A DNA stretch of 64,000 nucleotides from the NCBI GenBank assembly GCA_003141455.1, contig PLMA01000058.1, forward strand, positions 41,214 to 105,213. Reading direction: 5' to 3'. Numbering within the stretch: position 1 is the stretch's first letter; each line of letters starts with the position of its first letter. Under the pieces are notes generated by a model. It was not told where the DNA came from, did not search any database, and was given only the letters and a program-made list of their open reading frames with translations. Positions 26,402-34,345 of the stretch are shown here, one piece after another. This DNA is from Chloroflexota bacterium (GTDB lineage Bacteria > Chloroflexota > Limnocylindria > Limnocylindrales > CSP1-4). Made by a program: the position numbers and the translations under genes.

Positions 26402-27604
26402 CTACCGGATGGGCCGCTGCTGTCGGTTGACGAGCAGTAGCGCTCCGCCGATGGCCACGATCAATCCGATCGGCAGCAACCAGACGGAGGAGTTCGGCTC
26501 GTCCGAAGAACCAGAGGCGCCCGCAGTGGTCGGTGGCGGCGTGGCCGGCCGGGGCGTGGGGGTCGGCGTCGGCGTGGGGGTCGGCGCGGGCGTCGGCGTG
26601 GGAGTCGGCCCCGGCCCCGGCGTCGGCGCGGGGGTCGCCGCAGGCGCGACGACCGCTACGTCCGCCTTGGCCGCGACGCATTGCACGCCATACGCGGCCG
26701 GCCCTGCCTCAAGGGACGGAGCGGCCCCGTAGTCCACGCAGCCATGGCCAAAAGCAGTGCCGGGAGTCCCAGCGTCCGTCAGGGCCGGAGACGCCGTTCC
26801 GGTGAAGGTCACCGTGATCGGGTTCGAGTCTGGGGTAACGAGGGCGCCGGAGCCGGACAGGACGTTCGCCAACGAGCAGTCGGCAATCTGAGACGAGCAG
26901 GCCACCGCCGTCACGGCGAACCAGGACGGCAGCGGGTCCATTCTCACGGTCCAGACGGCAGCCGCAAGGTTCGGTTTTACGTTCACGCTTAGGGTTTGGC
27001 CGGGCCCATAGGTCGGGAAGACGATCGTCTCGGTCAGAGCGAGTGCAGTGCTCGAGCCGGCGACAATCTGCGGCTTGTCCCACTGGACTGTAGTTGTCTG
27101 CGGATCGACGTAGGTCTTGAAGGCGAAGTCCTGGAGCTCATAGCCGGTAGCGCCCCAGTTCGTCCCCCCGTACCGCAGAGCCTCGCCGCCCGAGTAGGCG
27201 TCGCCCGAGCCCCACATCATCAGATTGCCCCGCATCTCGAAGACGATCGCGTACTTTTCTCCGGCGGTCACTCGCGTCCACCCAGTGGAGAAGTCGACCC
27301 AGCCGGTAGGGCTCGTAACAGTATTTTGGGAAAGAAACAGGACGACGCCCGTTGGAAGCCCGCCACTCGTCGTTTCGATGCTGAAGTCGACCGCGCCGCC
27401 GCTTTGGGTCAGGTAGAGCTCGACGTCCTTCAGCAGCCCGGTCTTGCCGGCGGTGAACGTCTGAGCCATACGGGTGAAAGTACCGCCGTATGTGAGGCCA
27501 CCTGGGTCGGTCGACTGATCGACGACGGCAGCGGCCAGCGTCGAACCCGGCAGAAGCGCCAGTAGCAGGATGCCCGCGGCTAGCGCGAGCACGGGGCGTT
27601 TCAT
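26402..27604 (-). CDS. Secreted, C-terminally membrane-anchored protein with PT-rich stalk
   Basis: The protein has 400 residues from ATG 27604 (MKRPVLALAAG), with GAGG 9 nt upstream; the ORF track start 27790 is rejected. A signal peptide (to about AAA, residue 26) leads into a beta-rich domain (GGTFTRMAQTFTAGKTGLLKDVELYL) of the choice-of-anchor-R type. A second domain has four Cys (CSSQIADC and later). A PTPTPTP stalk, then a hydrophobic segment (WLLPIGLIVAIGGALLLV) and NRQQRPIR end the protein, as in surface proteins anchored by a C-terminal helix. The role is probably structural or adhesive and remains unproven. Convergent with ada (9-nt gap). Confidence 0.72.
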   Translation of the reverse strand: MKRPVLALAAGILLLALLPGSTLAAAVVDQSTDPGGLTYGGTFTRMAQTFTAGKTGLLKDVELYLTQSGGAVDFSIETTSGGLPTGVVLFLSQNTVTSPTGWVDFSTGWTRVTAGEKYAIVFEMRGNLMMWGSGDAYSGGEALRYGGTNWGATGYELQDFAFKTYVDPQTTTVQWDKPQIVAGSSTALALTETIVFPTYGPGQTLSVNVKPNLAAAVWTVRMDPLPSWFAVTAVACSSQIADCSLANVLSGSGALVTPDSNPITVTFTGTASPALTDAGTPGTAFGHGCVDYGAAPSLEAGPAAYGVQCVAAKADVAVVAPAATPAPTPGPGPTPTPTPAPTPTPTPTPTPRPATPPPTTAGASGSSDEPNSSVWLLPIGLIVAIGGALLLVNRQQRPIR

Positions 27605-27810
27605 CTGATCGTCCTCTTCTTCGTCTCGGATGAGCCCCGCGCCGCCGGGGCTGTCGTGCGCAATCGCACGCCGGAGCAGACGGTGGAGGACGCAGCGCAC
27701 CGTGGAAGCAGTGTCGCATGTCCCCACCAAAAGGGTAGGCGCGCACTGCTGCCCCGACCCGCGCCTGAAGCAGGCACCCGTCGACGCCACCAGCCCGCCC
27801 GCGGACGTCT
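27605..27810. other. Non-coding region upstream of the secreted-protein gene
   Basis: About 206 bp between the secreted-protein start and the dinB-tail duplication. No gene is credible. The promoter of the minus-strand gene must lie here, but I could not pick a confident -35/-10. Confidence 0.25.
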
Positions 27811-27926
27811 GGCTAGCCCTCGTCCTCGACTTTCGGCACTCCGACGCGACCCTCCACCGCTGAGGCGGGATCGCGCTCGAAGGGTGCCGGCAGCGGCCGA
27901 TGCAGCAGGCTGGCGCGGGTGACGGC
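27811..27926 (-). pseudogene. Duplicated 3' end of dinB (116-bp direct repeat, copy A)
   Basis: These 116 bp match 30028-30143 at 113 positions; the three mismatches cluster at 27840-27856. In frame they encode the last ~37 residues of DinB (AVTRASLLHR... to KVEDEG, stop at 27813-27815). The ORF 27813-28133 runs from unrelated sequence into this tail, so it is a gene fragment and not a functional polymerase. It marks the left edge of a ~2.1-kb segment carrying the ECF sigma and anti-sigma-like genes. Confidence 0.85.
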
Positions 27927-28142
27927 CGGCCGGGGCACGATGACTCGGCGCGAGGCGGCTACGGCGTCCAAACTCGAGACAGCCTGAGTGGCTGCGCGAG
28001 CGGGCGACCCCAAGTTGCGGTGGTCGCTGGCTGGCCACGGCCGGGGTACATGGCCAAAGTGGGCGCGCGGTGCGTGAGGGCGCCATGAAGGCTGTTTCAT
28101 GAGACTTGGAACGAATCGGTTGCCGCTCTGCATCTAGTAGGT
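27927..28142. other. Region between the dinB fragment and the ECF sigma gene
   Basis: About 216 bp without a gene. A GGAAC pentamer at about 28110 followed ~16 nt later by CTCTGC could be an ECF-type promoter for the sigma gene itself. This is weak and positional. Confidence 0.25.
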
Positions 28143-28679
28143 GTGATGTCCCTCAAGCGAGATCTGGTCACAGCCGCCCGCAATGGCGATCGGGACGCAT
28201 TCGCATCTCTGGTTCGGTACGAGTCGCAGGAGGCCTACCGGCTCTCGCTCGCCATCCTCCGAGATCCGGCCGAGGCAGAGGACGCCGTCCAGGAAGCCTT
28301 CATTCGAGCGTGGACGGAGTTGCCGACCCTGCGCGATCCCCAGCGCTGGCTGCCCTGGTTCCGGCGAGTGACGGTCAACTCGGCCCTGGAGCTGAACCGC
28401 CGGCGCGGCAACGGCCACGCCTCGATCAGCCTTGACGAACACGAGCCTGAGGCGCACCCGGACGGGTCGGCGGGGCTCGCCTTGAGGGATCAGATTCAGC
28501 GATTGGTCGGCTGCTTGGGGCCGTCCGATCGAGCCCTTCTGGTGCTGCGTTTCGGCCTGGATCTCGAACTTCCCGACGTCGCGGCGGCGCTTGGCATCCC
28601 ACTCGGGACCGCCAAGTCGCGGTTGCATCGGGCGCTCGCACGTTTGCGCGCCCAGATGGAGGCCACCGATGGAGATTGA
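28143..28679 (+). CDS. ECF-type RNA polymerase sigma factor
   Basis: The 178-residue sigma-70 family protein starts at GTG 28143 (or the adjacent ATG 28146). Region 2 covers residues ~8-75 with the ILRDPAEAEDAVQEAFIRAWTELPTL signature; region 4 covers ~115-170 with RALLVLRFGLDLELPDVAAALGIPLGTAKSRLHRALARLR, the DNA-recognition HTH. No region 3 is present, as expected for ECF sigma factors. It overlaps the next gene by 11 bp, the usual sigma/anti-sigma coupling. Lies inside the segment bounded by the dinB-tail repeats. Target promoters are unknown; self-activation is typical. Confidence 0.92.
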   Translation: MMSLKRDLVTAARNGDRDAFASLVRYESQEAYRLSLAILRDPAEAEDAVQEAFIRAWTELPTLRDPQRWLPWFRRVTVNSALELNRRRGNGHASISLDEHEPEAHPDGSAGLALRDQIQRLVGCLGPSDRALLVLRFGLDLELPDVAAALGIPLGTAKSRLHRALARLRAQMEATDGD

Positions 28680-29982
28680 AGAGCTGCTTCGAGACGCGCT
28701 CGATCTGAAGCGTATAGACGGCGAGCCGAGCCATGGGCTGGAGGAGCGGGTGATGCGGGCATTGCCGGATCGCCGAGGGCGGCGGCGTTCGGCCTACGCC
28801 GCGGCTTTCCTGGCCGTCGCCGCCGCGATAGCTCTCGTTGCGGCGCTCGTGCCCTGGTTTGCGGGCAGGCCATCGGCAATCGTGGGCGGCCCGAGTGCCT
28901 CGTCCAGCAATACGGCCCCGATCACACCCGAACCGAGCGCGACCGCCATCCCGCTCGCCCACGCTCAAAAGTGGGGCCTGAGCTTCGACTACCCGGCCGC
29001 ATGGCAGGTCAACGACGCGCCCGCGCTGCCGGCCATCTCCTCGCCGAGTCCGCCTCCGGGAATGCGTTTGGAGTCGCTCTACCTGGGCCAGGTCCTGGGA
29101 TACGTGGGCACTCAGACGCCCCAGACCGCCTGCACGCCGGCCGTCACCAAGCCGTTGACCTCTGGAGGCTGGAGCATCAGCGATGGCGTCTGCGCCAGCA
29201 TCTGGTCGCTGCATCCCAGCGATGTGTCGATCCGCGTTCAGGTCGGGCCCGTTACCGGGGCCAATCTGGTCGCGGGACAGCGGATCCCGAGTACCGGCGA
29301 GACGAAGGTCGGCGGCCTGCCCGCTCTGTTCGAGCGGACCGAAGGCGCCAGCGTACCCAACTACGGCCCGGACATGACTTCACCCGGCTTCGTGACGGCG
29401 CCGTCCATCGAATCTGCCATCGGAGCTGACGCGATCCTGACCTGGTACCTGCCCGGCAACGCGGCCCAGCCCATCAACCCGAACGACGTCGGCCCCTCGT
29501 ATCGAATTACGGCCGCGCTCCGCGGCCCCGACACTGCCGCGCTTGAGGCTCAGGTTCAGGCGGTGATGGCCAGCATGCAGTACGACCCGGCGGTGATCTC
29601 ACTGCCGGCCGATCCGGTTGAGCTGGCAGCGCTCGAGAAGACGGCCCTCGCCGCAGGAGTAGCCGAGCGACCGGCCCAGGACGCCGCGAACACCTGCTTC
29701 CCGCATACGGCCGGGTCGGTTACGAGCACGATCATCGTCACGCCTATGGACGCCACGCTCGGCAAGCCGCTCCCGGTGGTCTGCACTGCGGCCATCGAAC
29801 CAAACGCGATGCAGGGCTGGACGATCACGCTGACGGTCAGCTGGTCGGCTTCGGCGGATCGCCAGGCCGGCACCTGGACTGAAGTCAGGTACACAACGAG
29901 CGACGGCCGTACATGGGGGACCGTCGGGACCTGGCCCCTAGTATCGTTCCCGTACGAAGTCGGCTCGGGGAAGCCGGGCTGA
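28669..29982 (+). CDS. Anti-sigma-factor-like membrane protein with large external domain
   Basis: The protein has 437 residues from ATG 28669, overlapping the sigma gene by 11 bp. The first ~38 residues are cytoplasmic and charged (MEIEELLRDALDLKRIDGEPSHGLEERVMRAL), followed by one membrane helix (AAAFLAVAAAIALVAALVPWF, ~45-65), a Ser/Pro linker and an external domain of ~340 residues with several Cys. The layout suits an anti-sigma factor that senses an extracytoplasmic signal. There is no zinc-binding HxxxCxxC motif, so it would be a non-ZAS type. Function rests on gene order and topology. Confidence 0.65.
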   Translation: MEIEELLRDALDLKRIDGEPSHGLEERVMRALPDRRGRRRSAYAAAFLAVAAAIALVAALVPWFAGRPSAIVGGPSASSSNTAPITPEPSATAIPLAHAQKWGLSFDYPAAWQVNDAPALPAISSPSPPPGMRLESLYLGQVLGYVGTQTPQTACTPAVTKPLTSGGWSISDGVCASIWSLHPSDVSIRVQVGPVTGANLVAGQRIPSTGETKVGGLPALFERTEGASVPNYGPDMTSPGFVTAPSIESAIGADAILTWYLPGNAAQPINPNDVGPSYRITAALRGPDTAALEAQVQAVMASMQYDPAVISLPADPVELAALEKTALAAGVAERPAQDAANTCFPHTAGSVTSTIIVTPMDATLGKPLPVVCTAAIEPNAMQGWTITLTVSWSASADRQAGTWTEVRYTTSDGRTWGTVGTWPLVSFPYEVGSGKPG

Positions 29983-30027
29983 GAAGGCACACTCTCGGAC
30001 CGCTCTGTGGCGGACCCATGAGCCGCC

Positions 30028-30143
30028 GGCTAGCCCTCGTCCTCGACTTTCGGCACGCCCACGCGGCCCTCCACCGCTGAGGCGGGATCGCGCTCGAAGG
30101 GTGCCGGCAGCGGCCGATGCAGCAGGCTGGCGCGGGTGACGGC
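30028..30143 (-). repeat. 116-bp direct repeat, copy B (3' end of intact dinB)
   Basis: This is the native copy of the repeat at 27811-27926 and includes the dinB stop codon. The repeats are in the same orientation, about 2.2 kb apart, and enclose the sigma/anti-sigma-like pair. Identity ends abruptly at GACGGC on the dinB-internal side of both copies. Confidence 0.9.
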
Positions 30144-31277
30144 GCGATCGCCGAAGCGCCGCCGGACCGCGTCCGTCGCGGCGACCACGCGCCGCTGCCT
30201 GGATTCCACGACCTCGAACATGGTCGTCTGCTCGGGCTGGCCGAGCTGAGTCGCCGCGACCCCGAGAAGCCGGATCTTCTTGCCGCGGACCTCGGGCCGG
30301 GTCAGCTCGAGCGCCGTCCGCCAGATCGGCTCCGTCAGGTCCGACGGCTCGGGCAGATGCTTCTGGCGGGTGACCGTCCGGAACTGCGAGTCGCGGATCT
30401 TGACCGCCACCGTCCCGGCGCGCAGGCCGGCGGCTCGCAGCCGGGCGGAGACCCCCTCGGTCAAGGCGAGCAGCGTGCGCTCGATTTCGGCCGGGTCCGT
30501 CACGTCGACCGCGAAAGTGGTCTCGTGGCTCACGGATTTCGCCGCTTCGCCGCCGCCGACCACCGGATCCGCGTCGATGCCCAGCGCTCGATCGTGCAGT
30601 GTCCCCCCGTGATCGCCGAGAGCGCGCGCCAGCGTCTCGACCGGCAGCGCCGCCAGTTCGCCGATCGTTCGAATCCCGAGTCCGTGCAGCCGCTCGGCCG
30701 TCTTGGGCCCGATTCCCCAGAGCCGCCGGATCTCGAGCGGGGCCAGGAAGGCCGCCTCCTCGCCGGGCTGCACGACCACCAGGCCGTCGGGCTTGCGCAG
30801 GTCGCTGGCCACCTTGGCGATCAGCTTGTTGGTCGCCACGCCGACCGAGACGGTGAGCTCCGTGGCCGCGACCACCTCGGTCTTGATACGGCGGCCGATC
30901 TCCGGCGCGGTCCCGAAGAGCGCCTCCGAACCGGCGACGTCCAGGAAGGCTTCGTCGATCGAGACCTGCTCGACTGCCGGCGTGAAGCGCCGCAGCACGG
31001 CCATCACCTCGCGGCTGACGCGCTGGTACTTGGCCCCGTCGACAGGCAGGAAGATCCCCTGCGGGCAGAGCCCGAGCGCCGTCCGGAGAGGCATGGCCGA
31101 ATGCACGCCGAACCTGCGAGCTTCGTAGCTGCAGGTGCTCACGACGCCGCGGGACCGCGGGTCGCCGCCGACGATCACCGGCTTGCCGCGCAGCTCGGGG
31201 CGGTCGCGCTGCTCCACCGCGGCGAAGAAGGCGTCCAGGTCCACGTGGATGATGTGGAGGCGGCCGACCGTGGTCAT
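30030..31277 (-). CDS. dinB: DNA polymerase IV (Y-family translesion polymerase)
   Basis: The 415-residue enzyme copies damaged DNA. Catalytic acidic residues are visible in HVDLDAFFA (near residue 12) and SIDEAFLD (near 105), with SVGVATNKLIAKVASDLRKPDG, two helix-hairpin-helix-like segments (RRLWGIGPKTAERLHGLGI) and a little-finger domain (~240-345). The final ~60 residues form a basic extension; the very end is duplicated at 27811-27926. I see no clear Shine-Dalgarno site and no GAAC-N4-GTTC box upstream of ATG 31277, so it does not look LexA-controlled. No beta-clamp peptide is certain. Confidence 0.94.
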   Translation of the reverse strand: MTTVGRLHIIHVDLDAFFAAVEQRDRPELRGKPVIVGGDPRSRGVVSTCSYEARRFGVHSAMPLRTALGLCPQGIFLPVDGAKYQRVSREVMAVLRRFTPAVEQVSIDEAFLDVAGSEALFGTAPEIGRRIKTEVVAATELTVSVGVATNKLIAKVASDLRKPDGLVVVQPGEEAAFLAPLEIRRLWGIGPKTAERLHGLGIRTIGELAALPVETLARALGDHGGTLHDRALGIDADPVVGGGEAAKSVSHETTFAVDVTDPAEIERTLLALTEGVSARLRAAGLRAGTVAVKIRDSQFRTVTRQKHLPEPSDLTEPIWRTALELTRPEVRGKKIRLLGVAATQLGQPEQTTMFEVVESRQRRVVAATDAVRRRFGDRAVTRASLLHRPLPAPFERDPASAVEGRVGVPKVEDEG

Positions 31278-31333
31278 GGCGGAATGATGGCTCGGCCGGC
31301 GGGTCGTGGCGAGGGGTCTCGGCGCGGAAACTC

Positions 31334-31339
31334 TATTCT
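31334..31339 (+). promoter_or_regulatory. -10-like hexamer TATTCT, 6 nt before the LLM oxidoreductase
   Basis: TATTCT, 6 nt, then ATG 31346, with no Shine-Dalgarno site. Same hexamer as before ada. Confidence 0.5.
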
Positions 31340-31345
31340 TCGGCC

Positions 31346-32206
31346 ATGCAGTTCGCCATCGACATCCCGAACTTCGGCGCCTTCGCCGATCCGCATCTCA
31401 CCGCGGACGTGGCGCGCGACGCCGAGGCCGCCGGCTGGGACGCCGTATGGGTCTGGGACCACACTCTGCGGGACCGCGGCGTGCCCTACGCCGACCCGTG
31501 GATCCTGCTCGCCGCGATCGCCATGGCGACCACGAGGGTCCGCCTGGGGCCGATGGTCACGCCGCTGCCACGCCGCCGGCCGTGGAGCGTGGCGCGGGAA
31601 GCGGTCACGCTCGATCACCTATCCGGCGGGAGGTTCACGCTCGGGATCGGGCTCGGCAATCCGCCGCGCGAGTTCAGCGCCGTCGGCGAGGAGGCAGACC
31701 CCAAGATTCGGGCCGCCAAGCTGGACGAAGGGCTGGCGATCGTGGCGCAGTGCTGGACCGGAGAGACGTTCAGCTTCCACGGCCAGCACTACCGGCTCGA
31801 TGACGTCGAGTTCCTGCCCAGGCCCTTGCAGCAGCCGCGGATTCCCGTCTGGCTGGCCGCCACATGGCCGATCCCCGCCCCGTTCCGGCGGGCGGCGCGC
31901 TGGGACGGCGTCTGGCCCCTCCGGCGCAATCCGGACGGAATCACCATGACACTGTCTCCTGAAGACGTGCGCGACGTGCTCGAGACGGTCGCACAGGATC
32001 GCGCCGCAGCCGGGCGCCCGGTCACGGACCCGTTCGACGTGCTCATCCACGGCACTACGCCTGCCGACGATCCGGCCGAGGCGGCCGCCATCACCCGCCC
32101 CTACGCCGAGGCCGGCGCCACGTGGTGGACCGAGCGCATCAATCCGTCGCGCGGTTCGCTCGAACAGATGCGCGAGAGGGTTCGCAAGGGGCCGCCCCGC
32201 TTATAG
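31346..32206 (+). CDS. LLM class flavin-dependent oxidoreductase
   Basis: The 286-residue protein is a luciferase-like monooxygenase family TIM barrel (F420 or FMN dependent). Family features are an N-terminal FAIDIPNFGAFADP strand, DAEAAGWDAVWVWDH, the LLAAIAMATTRVRLGPMVTPLPRRRPW block, and LDHLSGGRFTLGIGLGNPPREF, which forms the cofactor pocket. It lacks the usual bulge insertions, so it is at the short end of the family. High-GC Gram-positive-type bacteria often use F420 with such enzymes, but no F420 genes are in the window. Substrate unknown. Divergent from dinB; followed by the AlkZ-like gene. Confidence 0.85.
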   Translation: MQFAIDIPNFGAFADPHLTADVARDAEAAGWDAVWVWDHTLRDRGVPYADPWILLAAIAMATTRVRLGPMVTPLPRRRPWSVAREAVTLDHLSGGRFTLGIGLGNPPREFSAVGEEADPKIRAAKLDEGLAIVAQCWTGETFSFHGQHYRLDDVEFLPRPLQQPRIPVWLAATWPIPAPFRRAARWDGVWPLRRNPDGITMTLSPEDVRDVLETVAQDRAAAGRPVTDPFDVLIHGTTPADDPAEAAAITRPYAEAGATWWTERINPSRGSLEQMRERVRKGPPRL

Positions 32207-32263
32207 CCGGGCCGGGGTTGGCCGGATCGCCCGCAAATCGAGGTGCATGAGGAGTCAGGGCCG

Positions 32264-33304
32264 ATGACCGATGTCTCGCGGGAACGGATGGCGGCCCAGC
32301 TTCTCACCGGACCTCCCGCCTCGGCCGCGGTAGATGTCGTGGAGAGGCTGCTGGCCGTTCAGGCACAGGATCCTCGTGGAGCGCGCCTGGCGATTCGAGC
32401 CCGGAGTGTCGGCCTCGTGGCCGGCGACGTGGACCGGGAGCTGACCCAGGACCGCGCCCTGGTGGTTTCGTGGCTGAATCGCGGCACGCTCCATCTGGTG
32501 CGCCGCGAGGACTATCCCTGGCTGCAGCAACTCACGACGCCGCAGCTCCTCAGCGGCAATACCCGCCGCCTGGCGCAGCTGGGCGTCACGCTCGACGCGG
32601 CCGATCGAGGCGTGGCCGCGCTGGGTCGAGCTCTCGAGGACGAGGGTCCGCTCACCCGGGATCAGCTCCGCGTGCGCATCTCCGCGGCCGGCGTCCGCAC
32701 CGAAGGCCAGGCGCTGGTTCACATCCTGGCGCTCGCGAGCCTGAGGGGCATCATCGTCCGTGGCCCGATGGTCGGCCGCGAGCAGGCGTTCGTGCTCGTG
32801 CGAGATTGGCTGGGGGAGATCGAGGCGGTCGATCGCGAACGTGCCCTGGCCTGGATGGCGAGACGCTACCTGGCGGGGCACGGCCCGGCCGACGAGCGCG
32901 ACCTGGCGAAATGGGGCGGTCTGACGATCCGCGACGCGATCCGCGGGCTGCGGGCGATCGGATCGGATCTCGTTCAGAGAGACGACGGGCTCGTGGACCT
33001 TGCCCGGGCGGATTCGGCAGAAGAGATTCCGCCGCCGCGCTTGCTCGGGGCCTACGAGCCGCTCTTGCTCGGCTGGCGCTCCCGAGAGGGCTTCGTCCCG
33101 TCCCACAGGGAGCGGCTGATCGCCGACAACGGGCTGTTCCGGCCCTTCGCACTGGTGGGCGGTCGGGCGGCCGGCACATGGACCCTTCGAGGGGGCGCGG
33201 TCTCGCTCAATCCGTTCGAGCCGCTTGCTCCCGGCGATAGTGCCGCACTCGAGGCGGACGCTACGGATGTCGTCCGGTTTCTGGGAGGCGCCGCCCCGGG
33301 GTGA
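32264..33304 (+). CDS. AlkZ/YcaQ-like winged-helix DNA-binding protein (HTH_42)
   Basis: The protein has 346 residues from ATG 32264 (MTDVSRERMAAQLL); ATG 32243 would add seven residues. HTH_42 proteins consist of three tandem winged helices. The N-terminal AVQAQDPRGARLAIRAR segment contains the Q-x-Q pair that is catalytic in AlkZ-type glycosylases, which unhook interstrand crosslinks. WLNRGTLHLVRREDYPWL and PLLLGWRSREGF are further family blocks. Whether this member is an active glycosylase is inferred. It fits the local DNA-repair theme (ada, dinB, SOS-boxed gene). 57 nt after the LLM gene on the same strand. Confidence 0.78.
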   Translation: MTDVSRERMAAQLLTGPPASAAVDVVERLLAVQAQDPRGARLAIRARSVGLVAGDVDRELTQDRALVVSWLNRGTLHLVRREDYPWLQQLTTPQLLSGNTRRLAQLGVTLDAADRGVAALGRALEDEGPLTRDQLRVRISAAGVRTEGQALVHILALASLRGIIVRGPMVGREQAFVLVRDWLGEIEAVDRERALAWMARRYLAGHGPADERDLAKWGGLTIRDAIRGLRAIGSDLVQRDDGLVDLARADSAEEIPPPRLLGAYEPLLLGWRSREGFVPSHRERLIADNGLFRPFALVGGRAAGTWTLRGGAVSLNPFEPLAPGDSAALEADATDVVRFLGGAAPG

Positions 33305-33319
33305 TGGGCGTCGTCCCCC

Positions 33320-34324
33320 CTAGTACGGCCGGCGCCGCCCCACCCAGAACAGCGCGAGTGCCCCGAGCGCGGCTGACCCGGCCAGCATGATCGCCGACTC
33401 GAGCGCCACGACCTGCCAGTAGTGGTCGCCGGTTACGACATACCAGGCCAGCTGCGGGCCAGGGTACGAGGGTCCGACGCAGGACTCCGCGCCATCCGTG
33501 AGCGTGCATGTCGTGTGGGCATTCCACCAGGCATCGAGATCCCCTTGCCATGGCTTGCCGTCCAGGTACAGGCCGCTGGACTCATAGACGAGCAGTTCGC
33601 CCGGCGAAGAAGCGCCGGGCATTTGGAGAACCGTCATGCCGCGGAGCACGTAGGCGTCCGTCAGCGGTTCCCAGGTGGCACGGGCAAAGAGGCACACGAT
33701 CAGAGCCACGACCACCACCGGCATCGTCCGGCCGAACAGCGCTCCCAGGGCCACGGAACCCATCAGCGCGGCTACTCCCCATAGAACGAGGAACACGCCG
33801 CGCGAAGTGAAGTAGTGGAACGAGGCGTGGGGATCGGTGCCAGGTGCCTGAGCGCCACGCAGAACGTCGGCTGCCAGACCGGCGATCAGCAAGAGCGGCA
33901 CGATCAGCAGCAGCGCCGCGAGGATCCTTCCCGCGAGCCACTTCCAACGTGCCCCGGCAAGAGACCAGGAAAGCGGCGCAGTTCCCTGCTCGAGCTCCCG
34001 GGCCACCAACGGCGCGCCCATCGCGATGCCGACAAAGAACGGCAGCACGTCGCCCAGCGACGACGCGATCCCCACGTCCAGGCTGGTCAACGCATCGGTG
34101 AACCGCTGGCTTGGCAGCTGGCAGGCACCCGGTATCCAGGATGCGTTCGAGGGTCCGTTCCAATAGGGCACGCCTCCGTCCACCAGGCACGAAGCCGGCA
34201 CGCCGACCGAGTTGAGGTGCCAGCTTGCCAGAAGCGCCCACGCCGCGGCCCCAAGGCACATGACCGCTACGGCCAATGTCTCGAAGCGCTGCTGCTTGTA
34301 GGTGAGCCAGATTCGATCGAACAC
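33320..34324 (-). CDS. ABC-2 type permease, paralog 2
   Basis: The 334-residue membrane protein begins MFDRIWLTYKQQRFETLAVAVMC and has about six membrane segments. The conserved VARELEQGTAPLSWSLAGARWKWLAGRI loop (coupling region) lies between TM2 and TM3. External loops before TM2 and after TM5 contain Cys pairs (CLVDGG...GACQL; CTLTDGAESC). The sequence is clearly paralogous to the next permease (RETIAV-type N-terminus, EQGTAPLSW, final RRRPY). It is the last gene of an ABC exporter operon; the two permeases probably heterodimerise around one ATPase. Substrate unknown. Confidence 0.85.
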   Translation of the reverse strand: MFDRIWLTYKQQRFETLAVAVMCLGAAAWALLASWHLNSVGVPASCLVDGGVPYWNGPSNASWIPGACQLPSQRFTDALTSLDVGIASSLGDVLPFFVGIAMGAPLVARELEQGTAPLSWSLAGARWKWLAGRILAALLLIVPLLLIAGLAADVLRGAQAPGTDPHASFHYFTSRGVFLVLWGVAALMGSVALGALFGRTMPVVVVALIVCLFARATWEPLTDAYVLRGMTVLQMPGASSPGELLVYESSGLYLDGKPWQGDLDAWWNAHTTCTLTDGAESCVGPSYPGPQLAWYVVTGDHYWQVVALESAIMLAGSAALGALALFWVGRRRPY

Positions 34325-34345
34325 GTCGTCTCCCCGGCTCTCAGC

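Noticed and set aside
27813-28133. 106-aa minus ORF as a gene
   Set aside because: Only its last ~37 residues are meaningful and are a copy of the DinB tail; treated as a pseudogene fragment.
30117-31345. Plus-strand 610-aa ORF (30117-31949)
   Set aside because: Antisense to dinB and then out of frame with the LLM gene; no recognisable domain.
31278-31345. LexA box upstream of dinB
   Set aside because: Searched by eye for GAAC-N4-GTTC; none present.
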